DNA of 64,000 bases from Cyclobacteriaceae bacterium (GTDB lineage Bacteria > Bacteroidota > Bacteroidia > Cytophagales > Cyclobacteriaceae): contig JALHOT010000006.1 in the NCBI GenBank assembly GCA_022842845.1, forward strand, positions 46,526 through 110,525, given 5' to 3'. The translations under genes were made by a program, and so were the position numbers. Positions within the stretch are counted from its first letter, which is position 1, and every line of letters starts with the position of its first letter. Positions 32,607 to 41,119 of the stretch are shown piece by piece. The notes under the pieces were generated by a model. The model saw only the letters and a list, made by a program, of their open reading frames with translations, was not told where the DNA came from and searched no databases.

Positions 32607-33965
32607 TTAAATTGCTTTACTAAAGACCACTCTTTCGGTAGCAGCCTCTTGGTAGGCATCAAAGCACTGACAAATATTTCTAATAAAAGTAAAACCCAAT
32701 GGCGTTATACGAATACCATCATTGTTCATATGGAGAAGCCCTTCTGTTTGCATGGTTTGCAAGGTATCCATCGTAGTAAAATCGGGTATCAATTTTATTT
32801 TTTCCATTTCTACATACCCTCGACAACTCAAGGATAGAATGATTTGCTTGCGAAGCAGATCATCGTGCGTGTGTAAATGCCCTTTGGTAACAGGCAGTGC
32901 ACCTTCTAATACAGTTCGTTCATACTCTTCTACCACTTTCAGGTTTTGCGCATAACCGTATGGAGTCTCACTGATAGAAGAAGACCCTAAGCCTATCAGC
33001 ATATCAGTATAGGTAGTGGTGTAGCCCATGAAATTGCGATGCAACTTACCCAATTGCTGGGCTTTGTAGAGCGTATCGTGGGGCAAAGCAAAGTGATCCA
33101 TGCCTATCTCAACATAACCGGCTGATAGCAATCTTGAGCGTCCGGTATCATACAAGGTGCGTTTACGAATATCACCGGGGAGGTCTGCATCTTCATAACC
33201 CCTTTGACCAGGCTTCAGCCAGGGAACATGCGCATAGCTATAAAATGATATGCGATCTGGCCGTAATGACAAGACCTGTTTCATGGTTTCGGCAATGCTC
33301 GAAACTGTTTGAAAAGGTAAACCATACACTAAGTCAAAACTGATGGAGTTGAATTGGCGTACTCGACTTTCTTCTACCACCCGCTTAACGTTTTCAAAAG
33401 GTTGGATGCGATGGATGGCATCTTGCACCTGCTTACTTAAATCCTGAACACCAAAACTAATCCGCTTAAATCCATGCTTTTGTAAAACATCCAAATGTTC
33501 TGGTAAGGTATTGTTAGGATGACCCTCTAGACTAAATTCATGCTCAGGATGTATCTCCATGCGAGATAATAAACCTGTTAACAATTTATCAAGGTTCTCA
33601 GGGCTAAAAAAAGTAGGGGTACCACCACCTATATGCAATTCGCGCAAAATAGGCTTAGTCTTAAAAATACCTTCGTAAAGTGCCCATTCAGCCAGTAAAG
33701 CTTGGATGTACCTCTCTTCAACTCCATGATTCTTGGTAATGCGTGTATTGCAGGCGCAATAGGTGCAGAGGCTTTCGCAAAAAGGAAGATGTATGTATAG
33801 GCTAATCCCTTTATCAGCATTACTCTTTTCAAATGCCATGCTTAACTTTTGTTGCCACACCGATGCATCAAAAGAATCGATTTGCCAGTGAGGTACTGTT
33901 GGATAACTGGTGTAGCGTGGTACCGGAACATCATATTTCTTCAGTAAAGTAGCGTAGTCAGTCAT
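32607..33965 (-). CDS. hemN: Oxygen-independent coproporphyrinogen III oxidase
   Basis: 452 residues from the ATG at 33965, preferred over an upstream in-frame ATG because a -7 element lies at 33985-33992 and because MTDYATLLKKYDVPVPRYTSYP is the standard HemN start. The radical SAM cluster motif is CESLCTYCAC (CX3CX2C plus the HemN-specific fourth Cys), followed by GGGTPTFF. HemW proteins lack that last Cys, so this is a true HemN. It decarboxylates coproporphyrinogen III without oxygen, giving haem for the cytochromes in anaerobic respiration. Preceded by an FNR-like box. Confidence 0.92.
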   Translation of the reverse strand: MTDYATLLKKYDVPVPRYTSYPTVPHWQIDSFDASVWQQKLSMAFEKSNADKGISLYIHLPFCESLCTYCACNTRITKNHGVEERYIQALLAEWALYEGIFKTKPILRELHIGGGTPTFFSPENLDKLLTGLLSRMEIHPEHEFSLEGHPNNTLPEHLDVLQKHGFKRISFGVQDLSKQVQDAIHRIQPFENVKRVVEESRVRQFNSISFDLVYGLPFQTVSSIAETMKQVLSLRPDRISFYSYAHVPWLKPGQRGYEDADLPGDIRKRTLYDTGRSRLLSAGYVEIGMDHFALPHDTLYKAQQLGKLHRNFMGYTTTYTDMLIGLGSSSISETPYGYAQNLKVVEEYERTVLEGALPVTKGHLHTHDDLLRKQIILSLSCRGYVEMEKIKLIPDFTTMDTLQTMQTEGLLHMNNDGIRITPLGFTFIRNICQCFDAYQEAATERVVFSKAI

Positions 33966-33984
33966 TCCCTCCTTAAAACAAATA

Positions 33985-34049
33985 CAAAAGTACCCAGACG
34001 AGTATAGGTCAATCTTGAGAGACATCAGGCAGAAACATGATAAAAATCA
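33985..34049 (-). promoter_or_regulatory. hemN promoter: FNR-like box plus -7 element
   Basis: On the minus strand TGATTTTTATCA (34038-34049) is followed 45 bases later by TACTTTTG (33985-33992), a full match to TAnnTTTG; a TTG sits 17 bases before the -7. Box centre to -7 edge is 51.5 bases, identical to the uspA promoter, which has the same TACTTTTG octamer. The start of transcription should be near 33979, so the box is centred near -65. Confidence 0.6.
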
Positions 34050-34222
34050 GAGGAATAGTGCCAAATTCTATTTAGCAAAAAAAGAAAACGAGCATACTTA
34101 TTCAGTAAAGTATTGTATTGGAAGAGAAATCGTCAATTATAGCAAAAATGAAATGTGTGAGGCACTGAAGTACACTATTTACCAAGCTTGATTTCGTAAT
34201 ATTGTTGATCTATTCAGTGAGT

Positions 34223-34672
34223 ATGTTTACAAAAGCCTGCGAGTACGCCATCCGAGCCGTTTTAATTATTACCATGAAAGGCAAGGAAGAACAAAAACTA
34301 AGCATACAGCATATTGCCAAAGAAATAGATTCGCCATTACCCTTTACTGCTAAAATTTTACAAACGCTTTCTCGTGAAGGGCTTGTGGCTTCAGTGAAAG
34401 GACCGAATGGAGGCTTTTATATCGATCCTAAAGCCAAACCTGTAAGCCTCAGTCAAATAGTAAAGGCTATGGAAGAAGAAAATGTATTAAATACCTGTGC
34501 TTTAGGACTCAAAGAATGCAGCGATACACAGCCATGCCCCATCCATCACCAGGTAAAAGCTTACAAGCAAAAGCTTAAGCATGTGCTGCAGGAAAAAACT
34601 ATTCAAATGCTTGCCAAAGAACTCAATGAAGGCAAGACCTTCTTGCGTATTTCCAAGAAAAGAAAAAAATAA
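34223..34672 (+). CDS. Rrf2 family Fe-S transcriptional regulator
   Basis: 149 residues from the ATG at 34223, the usual Rrf2 start (MFTKACEYAIRAVLII). The N-terminal winged helix ends with the glycine-rich wing SVKGPNGGFYID, and a Cys cluster CALGLKECSDTQPC (CX6CX5C) follows near residue 93, as in IscR/NsrR-type proteins that hold an Fe-S cluster. It may sense NO or Fe-S status. It is divergent from hemN and upstream of the class II ribonucleotide reductase, whose leader has a perfect inverted repeat. Confidence 0.85.
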   Translation: MFTKACEYAIRAVLIITMKGKEEQKLSIQHIAKEIDSPLPFTAKILQTLSREGLVASVKGPNGGFYIDPKAKPVSLSQIVKAMEEENVLNTCALGLKECSDTQPCPIHHQVKAYKQKLKHVLQEKTIQMLAKELNEGKTFLRISKKRKK

Positions 34673-34752
34673 AGTTCCACACGAGATTATTCCTGTCTCA
34701 AAATTTCAAAAGAAAAATATCAATTATTATTTGATTTGGTAAAAAAGTAAAT

Positions 34753-34780
34753 TAATAAAGGATATTTTTATCCTTTATTA
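34753..34780. promoter_or_regulatory. Perfect 12-4-12 inverted repeat before the class II RNR gene
   Basis: Arms TAATAAAGGATA and TATCCTTTATTA are perfectly complementary around TTTT. The repeat ends 44 bases before the RNR start codon and 80 bases after the Rrf2-type gene. The size is right for a dimeric winged-helix repressor. No T run follows, so a terminator role for the Rrf2 gene is less likely. Confidence 0.6.
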
Positions 34781-34824
34781 TACCTTCATTTATTAATTGA
34801 TTTTTTCAGCTAAACATAACAGAT

Positions 34825-36675
34825 ATGGAACTCAACCAACAAATCCTCAGCGACATAGTGATTTATAATAAATATGCCCGATATATACCGGAGAAGCACC
34901 GCAGAGAGCTATGGCCAGAAATATGTGAACGCTATCAAAATATGATGGTCCAAAAATATCCGGCCCTTGAAGAATCCATTAAAGAAAACATGCAATGGGT
35001 GCTCGACAAAAAGGTATTGCCTTCTATGCGTGCCATGCAATTTGCTGGTGCTCCCATCATTAAAAATAATAGCAGGATTTATAATTGTGCCTATATGCCT
35101 GTTGATGACATCCGAGCTTTTTCTGAGGCCATGTTTTTACTACTCGGAGGTACTGGTGTTGGCTTCTCAGTACAACAACACCATGTAGCCAAACTTCCAA
35201 CCATTCTCAAAGCAGAAAAACGCAGGCGCTTTTTAATTGGTGATAGTTTGGAAGGTTGGGCTGACTCCATTAAGATGATTATGAAAGCTTACTTTGGTCA
35301 AAGTGAAGCTTTGCCTGATTTTGATTACAGCGACATTCGCCCTAAAGGCGCAAGACTCGTGACAGCCGGAGGTAAAGCTCCTGGACCGGAACCCCTTAAA
35401 GTTTGTCATGCCCACGTAATGGCCATTTTAGATCGCAAAGAAGAGGGTGAACAACTCACCAGTTTAGAATGCCACGACATCATGTGCCATATAGCCAATG
35501 CGGTACTTGCAGGTGGCATACGCAGATCTGCCATGATCTCATTATTCTCACCGGAAGACGAAGACATGCTTACTTGCAAATTTGGAAATTGGTGGGAATT
35601 GAATGAACAAAGAGGACGCGCCAACAACTCTGCGGTTCTATCGCGCACGAACACCAGCGAACAAGAATTTTTTAGTTTGTGGAAAAAGATTGAACTCTCT
35701 GGAGACGGTGAGCCAGGCTTCTATTTTAGCAACCACCAGGACTGGGGCACGAATCCTTGCTGCGAAATTGCGCTAAAGCCATTTCAATTTTGCAATTTAT
35801 GCGAAGTCAATGTGTCGGATGTAGAAACCCAGGAAGAGCTAAATGGCAGAGCACGGGCAGCTGCCTTCTTAGGTACTTTACAAGCAGGCTTTACTGACTT
35901 TCATTACTTAAGAGAAATTTGGAAAAAAACGACCGAACAAGATGCTCTCATTGGTGTAGGTATGACAGGCATTGCCAGTGGACGCATTCTTCATTTAGAT
36001 CTTAAGGAAGCAGCGGATGAAGTCAAGCATGTCAATAATGAAATCTCCGAAAAAATAGGCATCTCCTTCGCGGCTCGTTGTACTACCATCAAGCCTTCGG
36101 GCACCAGCTCTTTAGTATTAGGTACTGCCTCCGGTATCCATGCCTGGCACAGTCAATTTTACTTACGCAGAATGCGCATCGGCAAAAATGAAGCAATCTA
36201 TACGTACCTGCTTGAAAATCATCCTGAGCTATTGGAAGATGATATGCTTAACAGCAAACAGGCCATCATCTGCATTCCGCAAAAAGCGCCTACTGGCAGC
36301 ATTACACGAACAGAGCCTGTCATGAATTTACTGGAAAGGATTAAGTTATTTAATACCGAATGGGTAAGAAAAGGATTTCGCATGGGCTTTAATGCCAACA
36401 ACGTGTCCGCTACTGTATCCATAAAAGATGATGAGTGGGGAAAGGTAGGCCAATGGATGTGGCAAAATAAGGCCTCGTATAATGGCTTAAGTGTTTTACC
36501 CTTTGACAATGGAAATTACAAACAAGCACCCTTTGAAGACATCAGTGAAGAAACATATTATACTTTAGAAAAACACTTAAAGGAGATTGATCTTTCAAAA
36601 GTATACGAACCCGAAGATGAAACCGACTTACAGGCAGAGGCTGCTTGTGCAGGTGGCGCTTGTGTGATTAATTGA
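34825..36675 (+). CDS. nrdJ: Class II (adenosylcobalamin-dependent) ribonucleotide reductase, monomeric type
   Basis: 616 residues. LPSMRAMQFAGAPI, RIYNCAYMPVDDIRAFSEA and GGTGVGFSVQ are hallmarks of the monomeric B12-dependent reductase of the Lactobacillus leichmannii type. The active-site Cys/Asn/Glu region is GTNPCCEIALKPFQFCNLCE, and the C-terminal redox pair is CAGGAC (CX4C), as in that enzyme. It reduces ribonucleoside phosphates with or without oxygen, provided cobalamin is available. At 616 residues it is shorter than the L. leichmannii enzyme (about 740). It fits beside N2O respiration genes. Probably regulated by the inverted repeat upstream. Confidence 0.88.
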   Translation: MELNQQILSDIVIYNKYARYIPEKHRRELWPEICERYQNMMVQKYPALEESIKENMQWVLDKKVLPSMRAMQFAGAPIIKNNSRIYNCAYMPVDDIRAFSEAMFLLLGGTGVGFSVQQHHVAKLPTILKAEKRRRFLIGDSLEGWADSIKMIMKAYFGQSEALPDFDYSDIRPKGARLVTAGGKAPGPEPLKVCHAHVMAILDRKEEGEQLTSLECHDIMCHIANAVLAGGIRRSAMISLFSPEDEDMLTCKFGNWWELNEQRGRANNSAVLSRTNTSEQEFFSLWKKIELSGDGEPGFYFSNHQDWGTNPCCEIALKPFQFCNLCEVNVSDVETQEELNGRARAAAFLGTLQAGFTDFHYLREIWKKTTEQDALIGVGMTGIASGRILHLDLKEAADEVKHVNNEISEKIGISFAARCTTIKPSGTSSLVLGTASGIHAWHSQFYLRRMRIGKNEAIYTYLLENHPELLEDDMLNSKQAIICIPQKAPTGSITRTEPVMNLLERIKLFNTEWVRKGFRMGFNANNVSATVSIKDDEWGKVGQWMWQNKASYNGLSVLPFDNGNYKQAPFEDISEETYYTLEKHLKEIDLSKVYEPEDETDLQAEAACAGGACVIN

Positions 36676-36703
36676 TTTCAGAAGGAACAAGTAAAACTAA
36701 AAG

Positions 36704-36748
36704 AGCTTCGGGTGGTAAAGTTTCAAAGCACAAAGACTGCCCGAAGCT
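36704..36748 (+). terminator. Inverted repeat after the RNR gene
   Basis: AGCTTCGGG (36704-36712) and CCCGAAGCT (36740-36748) form a 9-bp stem around a 27-base loop, 29 bases past the stop. Only an AT-rich stretch follows, without a clear T run. It also lies at the 3' side of the converging HxlR gene, so it could serve both. Weak terminator or RNA structure. Confidence 0.4.
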
Positions 36749-36772
36749 AATTTAAATTTCATCAGCTTAGAA

Positions 36773-37150
36773 TCACGTCCCCTTCTTTTTATGCTTCTCT
36801 ATTTTTGAATGTCCAACACCAAACTCCTTCATTAACTCTAAACCATAATTCCGAATAGTATCAATTATGGTTATAGCACGTTGACCACGTTTCGTAATTG
36901 AATACTCAACTTTAGGAGGCACAACCGCAAAAACCTCCCGGCTTATAAAACCCTCCTCTTCTAACTCTCGTAACTGGCTTGTCAACATTTTATGCGTTAT
37001 GTGTGGTATATCTTTTTTTAATTCACCATAGCGCATCACCCTGTCTTTAAGCCTCCAAAGAATCGGCATTTTCCATGTGCCTCCAATTCTGTCCATAGCA
37101 AATTCTACAGGGTTGTAGTATAGTTTGCTGTTGTATAAAAACTCAGGCAT
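36773..37150 (-). CDS. HxlR family winged-helix regulator
   Basis: 125 residues from the ATG at 37150, giving the usual HxlR length; a longer frame to 37255 would cross the -7 element at 37219-37226 that probably drives this gene. The HxlR fold is clear: AMDRIGGTWKMPILWRLKDRVMRYGELKKDI, ITHKMLTSQLRELEEEGFI, VEYSITKRGQRA. There is an AAAAGG before the chosen ATG. HxlR regulators often sense electrophiles or redox stress, though the usual N-terminal Cys is not seen here. Divergent from a DJ-1/PfpI protein, the likely target. Confidence 0.8.
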   Translation of the reverse strand: MPEFLYNSKLYYNPVEFAMDRIGGTWKMPILWRLKDRVMRYGELKKDIPHITHKMLTSQLRELEEEGFISREVFAVVPPKVEYSITKRGQRAITIIDTIRNYGLELMKEFGVGHSKIEKHKKKGT

Positions 37151-37214
37151 ACCTTTTTGATTAAATTTTCCAATACTTTCCAAAAAGTGTGTATCACTAT
37201 AAAGGGTAAGTATA

Positions 37215-37245
37215 TTGTCAAAGGTAGTATATAGGGGCAACTTTG
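37215..37245 (+). promoter_or_regulatory. Overlapping divergent promoters of the HxlR and DJ-1/PfpI genes
   Basis: Plus strand: TTG at 37215-37217 and CAACTTTG at 37238-37245 with a 20-base spacer, one mismatch from the Bacteroidota consensus, about 20 bases before the ATG at 37267. Minus strand: TACCTTTG at 37219-37226, a full match, for the HxlR gene. The two overlap, so a regulator bound here would affect both directions. Confidence 0.5.
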
Positions 37246-37266
37246 ACTCATACAAAACACAAAAAG

Positions 37267-38130
37267 ATGTCAGTTAAAACCTACTTACTAATCTGCACTT
37301 TGATGATGACAGGTGCACCGGTATTCTCTCAAAAAACAAAATCAACTACAAAGGCAATGAAAATGGAAAAACCCGTTGAAAAATTAAACTATGTACATGC
37401 TCATGGTGCTCCTGCTAAAGGAAAAATACTAATGGTTGCTAGTTCTCCATCTGTATCAAAACAAACTGGTTGGCCAATAGGATTTTGGGCTGCTGAGTTA
37501 ACACACCCTATGCGGGTATTTGAAGAAGCTGGCTATGAAATTGAATTAGTTTCTACAGAAGGTGGAAAACTTGAAATGGACGGCTACTCTAACCCCACTG
37601 ACGCCAGTGGTTATTCTGCCCATGATATTATTTCATTAGGCTACCTCCAGAAGAATCAATTTAACACAATGTTATCCAATACAAAGAAGCTATCGGAGGT
37701 AAATCATAAAGCATATGCTGCCATTTTCTTAGTTGGTGGACAAGGACCCATGTACACTTTCAAAGGAAATAAGGACCTTCAAAATCTGTTTGTATCCTTT
37801 TATGAAGCCGGCAAGCCAGCCTCAGCAGTTTGTCACTCTACCACACTCTTATTAGAGGCTAAAATGTCTAATGGTGAGTTACTCGTAAAAGGCAAGACTT
37901 GGACTGGCTTTGCCAATGCAGAAGAAGACTTTGCCGACAATGCAGTGGGTCAGAAAATCCAACCCTACAGAATTGAAGATGAAGCCAAGAAAATTAATGG
38001 AACCACCTTTAAAGTGGCGGCTCCCTTTTCTTCTTATGCGATCATGGATGGCAATTTAATTACCGGACAACAGCAAAACTCCGGAGCGGCTGCCGCTGAA
38101 TTAGTCGTCCAGAGACTTAGTGGAAAATAA
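37267..38130 (+). CDS. Secreted DJ-1/PfpI (class I glutamine amidotransferase-like) protein
   Basis: 287 residues from the ATG at 37267, beginning a signal peptide (MSVKTYLLICTLMMTGAPVFSQ). The domain resembles Hsp31-type members of the DJ-1/PfpI superfamily: ILMVASSPSV at the start, FWAAELTHPMRVFEEAGYEIELVS, AIFLVGGQGPMYTF, and the nucleophile Cys in AVCHSTTLLLEA. Members act as glyoxalase III, deglycase or chaperone. The export signal is unusual for that group but occurs in Bacteroidota. First of a plus-strand run of genes, divergent from an HxlR regulator. Confidence 0.85.
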   Translation: MSVKTYLLICTLMMTGAPVFSQKTKSTTKAMKMEKPVEKLNYVHAHGAPAKGKILMVASSPSVSKQTGWPIGFWAAELTHPMRVFEEAGYEIELVSTEGGKLEMDGYSNPTDASGYSAHDIISLGYLQKNQFNTMLSNTKKLSEVNHKAYAAIFLVGGQGPMYTFKGNKDLQNLFVSFYEAGKPASAVCHSTTLLLEAKMSNGELLVKGKTWTGFANAEEDFADNAVGQKIQPYRIEDEAKKINGTTFKVAAPFSSYAIMDGNLITGQQQNSGAAAAELVVQRLSGK

Positions 38131-38136
38131 CCATTC

Positions 38137-38943
38137 ATGAAAAAAAGTAAATTAACGCTAATCATCAGGAGCGTAGTACCTATGCTCCTGATGATTTTAA
38201 TTACTCAAACAAAAGGGCTAAGTCAGTTAAATGAAAGCGATACATCTGGTTTTCAAATGAGGATTGGAGCCAGTGGTTTTCGACAAAGCGGCAATGTTGA
38301 CTTGGGCATTATAAGATCAAAACTAGACTTAGTTATTCGTCTATCTAATATGCTGACGTTTAAAAGTCAAAACAACACACTTTATCAGCAATTCAATGGC
38401 TTTACCGCAGACAATGATCTAAACAGCAGAAACTTCTTATACTACCAAAGCCAAAACAAACTCTATCCATTCATTATTTTCTTCGCGCAACAAAATTTCA
38501 GAAGGCTCGTTGATCAGCGAATCTTCTCGGGTGTGGGTATGACATGGCAGCTCATTCAAAAAGAACAACATATAGTAAAAATTTCGGCTACTGGGATTTA
38601 TGAAGAAACGAAATTTAATGCCAACACATTTAATGAGCCCTATTATTCAGGTAAGAACTTCATAAGAATATGGCGCCCAACAGCCTATATCAATGGCGAA
38701 CATAAAAGCATGGATAGAAAATTTACTATCAATTATACAGCCTATTGGCAACCCGGAATTGATAAGGTGTCCAACCAACGCTTTAATCTCGAAATGGGCG
38801 CAGGTTTTCAATTGCTTAAAACACTATCATTAATTATCAATTACCTATACATAAACGAAGAAATAGTACCTGCCGGGATTAATCAAATAGATGGACTATT
38901 TAGTATTGGACTGGATTATCAAATCAAAAAACAAAATAAATGA
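38137..38943 (+). CDS. Putative outer-membrane beta-barrel protein (DUF481-like)
   Basis: 268 residues with a signal peptide (about 1-30). The mature part alternates amphipathic strands and turns (MRIGASGFRQSGNVDLGIIRSK, NTLYQQFNG, FNLEMGAGFQLLKTLSLIINYLYI) and ends in FSIGLDYQIKKQ, the strand pattern of a small outer-membrane barrel; the layout with FSGVGMTWQLI resembles DUF481. No function is assigned. The TGA overlaps the next gene's start by four bases, so it is coupled to the bestrophin. Confidence 0.6.
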   Translation: MKKSKLTLIIRSVVPMLLMILITQTKGLSQLNESDTSGFQMRIGASGFRQSGNVDLGIIRSKLDLVIRLSNMLTFKSQNNTLYQQFNGFTADNDLNSRNFLYYQSQNKLYPFIIFFAQQNFRRLVDQRIFSGVGMTWQLIQKEQHIVKISATGIYEETKFNANTFNEPYYSGKNFIRIWRPTAYINGEHKSMDRKFTINYTAYWQPGIDKVSNQRFNLEMGAGFQLLKTLSLIINYLYINEEIVPAGINQIDGLFSIGLDYQIKKQNK

Positions 38944-39875
38944 TTGTTAAAAGAAATTTTAATCCAATTAAGGTTATACAGTATGTCAAAGCAGAAATGC
39001 TTGTTTCCCTGATGATGACCATTGGTGTTTATTGGCTTCACAACCAGCAGATAACAAGGATAGCACTACCCTTTAGTATCATAGCCATTCTTGGAAGTGC
39101 CTTAGCCATATTCATTGCCTTTCGCAACAACAATGCTTACAACCGATGGTGGGAGGCGAGAACACTTTGGGGCGGCATTATCAACTCAGCCCGTGTGTTG
39201 GGGCGCCTCACCATAACATTTACTGATAGTCATGCACACCAACCCAACTACGATAAAAACCGAAGTGAAGCATTTAAAACCGAAATTTTATATAAAACAA
39301 TTGGATGGGCTCATGCGTTGCGCTTGCACTTAAGAGGAGAGAATAATTGGATAATACTAAGGCCATTACTAAAAGAAGAGGAATTCAATTCACTAGAAAG
39401 ACACCAAAACAAGGTCAACTTCATACAGATGCTCATTGGTAAAAAAATATATGAAGCGATGGCCAACGGCACCTTGGGTGGTTTTGACAGCTTCCAACTG
39501 GAAGGACAATTGTTGGCTCTCGCGAACTATCAAAGAGGCTGTGAACGTATAAAAAACACCCCTCTTCTAAGGCAATACGACTATTTTACAAGACTCTTTT
39601 TATATGCCTTCATTATACTTTTACCTTTTTCATTGATAGGAGATTTCATCAAAATGGAAACAAGCTATTTAATAATTCCGACCTCCCTCACCATTTCATT
39701 TGTCTTTGCCATTATAAGCAAAGTAGGAGAAGTGAATGAAGATCCCTTTGAGAACAAAATAACGGATGTTCCTCTATCTTCTTTATGCATTACTATTGAA
39801 AGAGATTTGAAAGAAATGCTTGGAGAAAAAGATATTCCTGACAAGGTTGAAGTTGTTGATGGATACATTTACTGA
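38940..39875 (+). CDS. Bestrophin family anion channel protein
   Basis: 311 residues. NNAYNRWWEARTLWGGIINSAR near residue 68 is the bestrophin/UPF0187 signature, and four membrane segments are visible (about 24-45, 48-66, 215-235, 240-258) with a long cytoplasmic helical part. The C-terminal PFENKITDVPLSSLCITIERDL is the conserved bestrophin loop. Bacterial members form pentameric ion channels (anion or sodium). Overlaps the beta-barrel gene by four bases and precedes a potassium-channel-like gene by four bases, hinting at shared ion or volume control. Confidence 0.85.
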   Translation: MIVKRNFNPIKVIQYVKAEMLVSLMMTIGVYWLHNQQITRIALPFSIIAILGSALAIFIAFRNNNAYNRWWEARTLWGGIINSARVLGRLTITFTDSHAHQPNYDKNRSEAFKTEILYKTIGWAHALRLHLRGENNWIILRPLLKEEEFNSLERHQNKVNFIQMLIGKKIYEAMANGTLGGFDSFQLEGQLLALANYQRGCERIKNTPLLRQYDYFTRLFLYAFIILLPFSLIGDFIKMETSYLIIPTSLTISFVFAIISKVGEVNEDPFENKITDVPLSSLCITIERDLKEMLGEKDIPDKVEVVDGYIY

Positions 39876-39879
39876 GAAC

Positions 39880-40479
39880 ATGAAATCAATACCAACTAAT
39901 AGAATCGAGGCCCTGAGCGATGGTGTAATAGCAATTATCATTACAGTCATGATTTTTGATCTCAAAATTCAATCACTGACTAAGGAAGAAATGGTATGGG
40001 AGGAGTTGATGATGCTTACACCCAAATTCGTTTCTTACGCTTTGAGTTTCTTATCCTTGAGTATCATGTGGGTCAATCACCACCAACTATTTCATCAAAT
40101 CAGGAATACCGATGGTAGGCTTTTGTGGTATAATATTCATTTACTATTCTGGATGAGTATGGTACCATTCGGGACCAACTTTATTGGCAGCAATCCCTTC
40201 TTATGGCAGGCATCATTAGTATATGGGATCATCTTTTTCATGAACGCACAATCATTTACTTTATTGAGAAAATATGTGGTCGAAAAGGAGTTGTTATATG
40301 AAGGCATAAGCAGGAAAGCCCATTTAAGGATCAGAAATAAAAACAGGCTTGCTCAGGGTCTTTACTTGCTTGCTGGTATTTCTGCTGTATTCTCAGTGTA
40401 TATTTCATTTATGATATTTGTTATTATTCCAGCCATGTATTTTACCCCCGAAAAAATAATTCATCAAACGGCAGAATAA
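39880..40479 (+). CDS. TMEM175-family (DUF1211) potassium-channel-like protein
   Basis: 199 residues from the ATG at 39880, chosen because it starts just after the bestrophin stop and gives the family motif near the N-terminus: RIEALSDGVIAIIITVMIFDLKI. That motif (FSDGVFAI-type) lines the pore in bacterial TMEM175 proteins. Six hydrophobic helices follow. Members form K+-permeable channels. Likely one transcript with the bestrophin gene. Confidence 0.85.
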   Translation: MKSIPTNRIEALSDGVIAIIITVMIFDLKIQSLTKEEMVWEELMMLTPKFVSYALSFLSLSIMWVNHHQLFHQIRNTDGRLLWYNIHLLFWMSMVPFGTNFIGSNPFLWQASLVYGIIFFMNAQSFTLLRKYVVEKELLYEGISRKAHLRIRNKNRLAQGLYLLAGISAVFSVYISFMIFVIIPAMYFTPEKIIHQTAE

Positions 40480-40501
40480 GCTTTATTTAAACTTTTTAGA
40501 T

Positions 40502-41119
40502 ATGAAAATTGCAATAATAGGAACAGGAAATGTTGGCGGCACATTGGCAACCAAGTGGGCCCAAAAGGGTCATGAAATTAATTTAGGAGTAAGGGATATC
40601 GTAAAATTCAAAGGCATGGGTTTATTATCGAATCCCAATACAAAAGCTTTTTCAATTAGCGATGCTGTGGCCAAGTCTGATATTATTCTTATTTCAACAC
40701 CAGCCACGGCTACCATCGAAGTCAGTAAAAGCTTGGGTGATACTTCTGGTAAAATCATCATTGATACCATGAACATTGTTATGGGGCGCGGGCCGATAGG
40801 ATTTAAGAATACGACAGATGCCATTTTAGAAAACACACAAACAAGGGATGTTGTAAAATGCTTCAATACTACAGGTGCCAACAATATGGATAATCCCAAT
40901 TATAATGACCAGGCCATTGACATGTTTGTCGCGGGAGACAGTGTCGCTGGCAAAGCCGCAGCTACACAATTAGCAAAAGATGCAGGTTTTGCAGAATGCT
41001 ATAGCATTGGTGGTAATGATAAGTTTGAACTCATGGAACAGTTTGCCTGGTTTTGGATTAATCTGGCTATGTTTCAAGGACAAGGACGAAATATAGGTTT
41101 TAAATTACTAAAGAAATGA
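40502..41119 (+). CDS. NADP-dependent (F420-type) oxidoreductase
   Basis: 205 residues. IAIIGTGNVGGTLATKWAQKGH at the N-terminus is the Rossmann dinucleotide motif, followed by VRD as the second-strand end (Arg suggests NADP preference). VIISTPATATIE and TRDVVKCFNTTGANNMDN fit the Pfam family F420_oxidored/NADPH-dependent reductase. Such proteins reduce F420 or flavins, or are orphan reductases; with no F420 genes in the window a different acceptor is likely. The last codons overlap the next gene by four bases. Confidence 0.8.
   Translation: MKIAIIGTGNVGGTLATKWAQKGHEINLGVRDIVKFKGMGLLSNPNTKAFSISDAVAKSDIILISTPATATIEVSKSLGDTSGKIIIDTMNIVMGRGPIGFKNTTDAILENTQTRDVVKCFNTTGANNMDNPNYNDQAIDMFVAGDSVAGKAAATQLAKDAGFAECYSIGGNDKFELMEQFAWFWINLAMFQGQGRNIGFKLLKK

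Noticed and set aside
33966..34025. Longer HemN start at 34025
   Set aside because: The extra 20 residues lie on the promoter (TACTTTTG at 33985-33992) and lack homology to the HemN start.
34712..34738. ATCAA-N7-TTGAT symmetry before the RNR gene as another FNR box
   Set aside because: The half sites are in the opposite order and the spacing is wrong compared with TTGAT-N4-ATCAA; probably AT-rich chance.
37151..37255. Longer HxlR protein starting at 37255
   Set aside because: The extension passes over a consensus -7 element (37219-37226) that likely drives the gene, and HxlR proteins normally have the shorter length.
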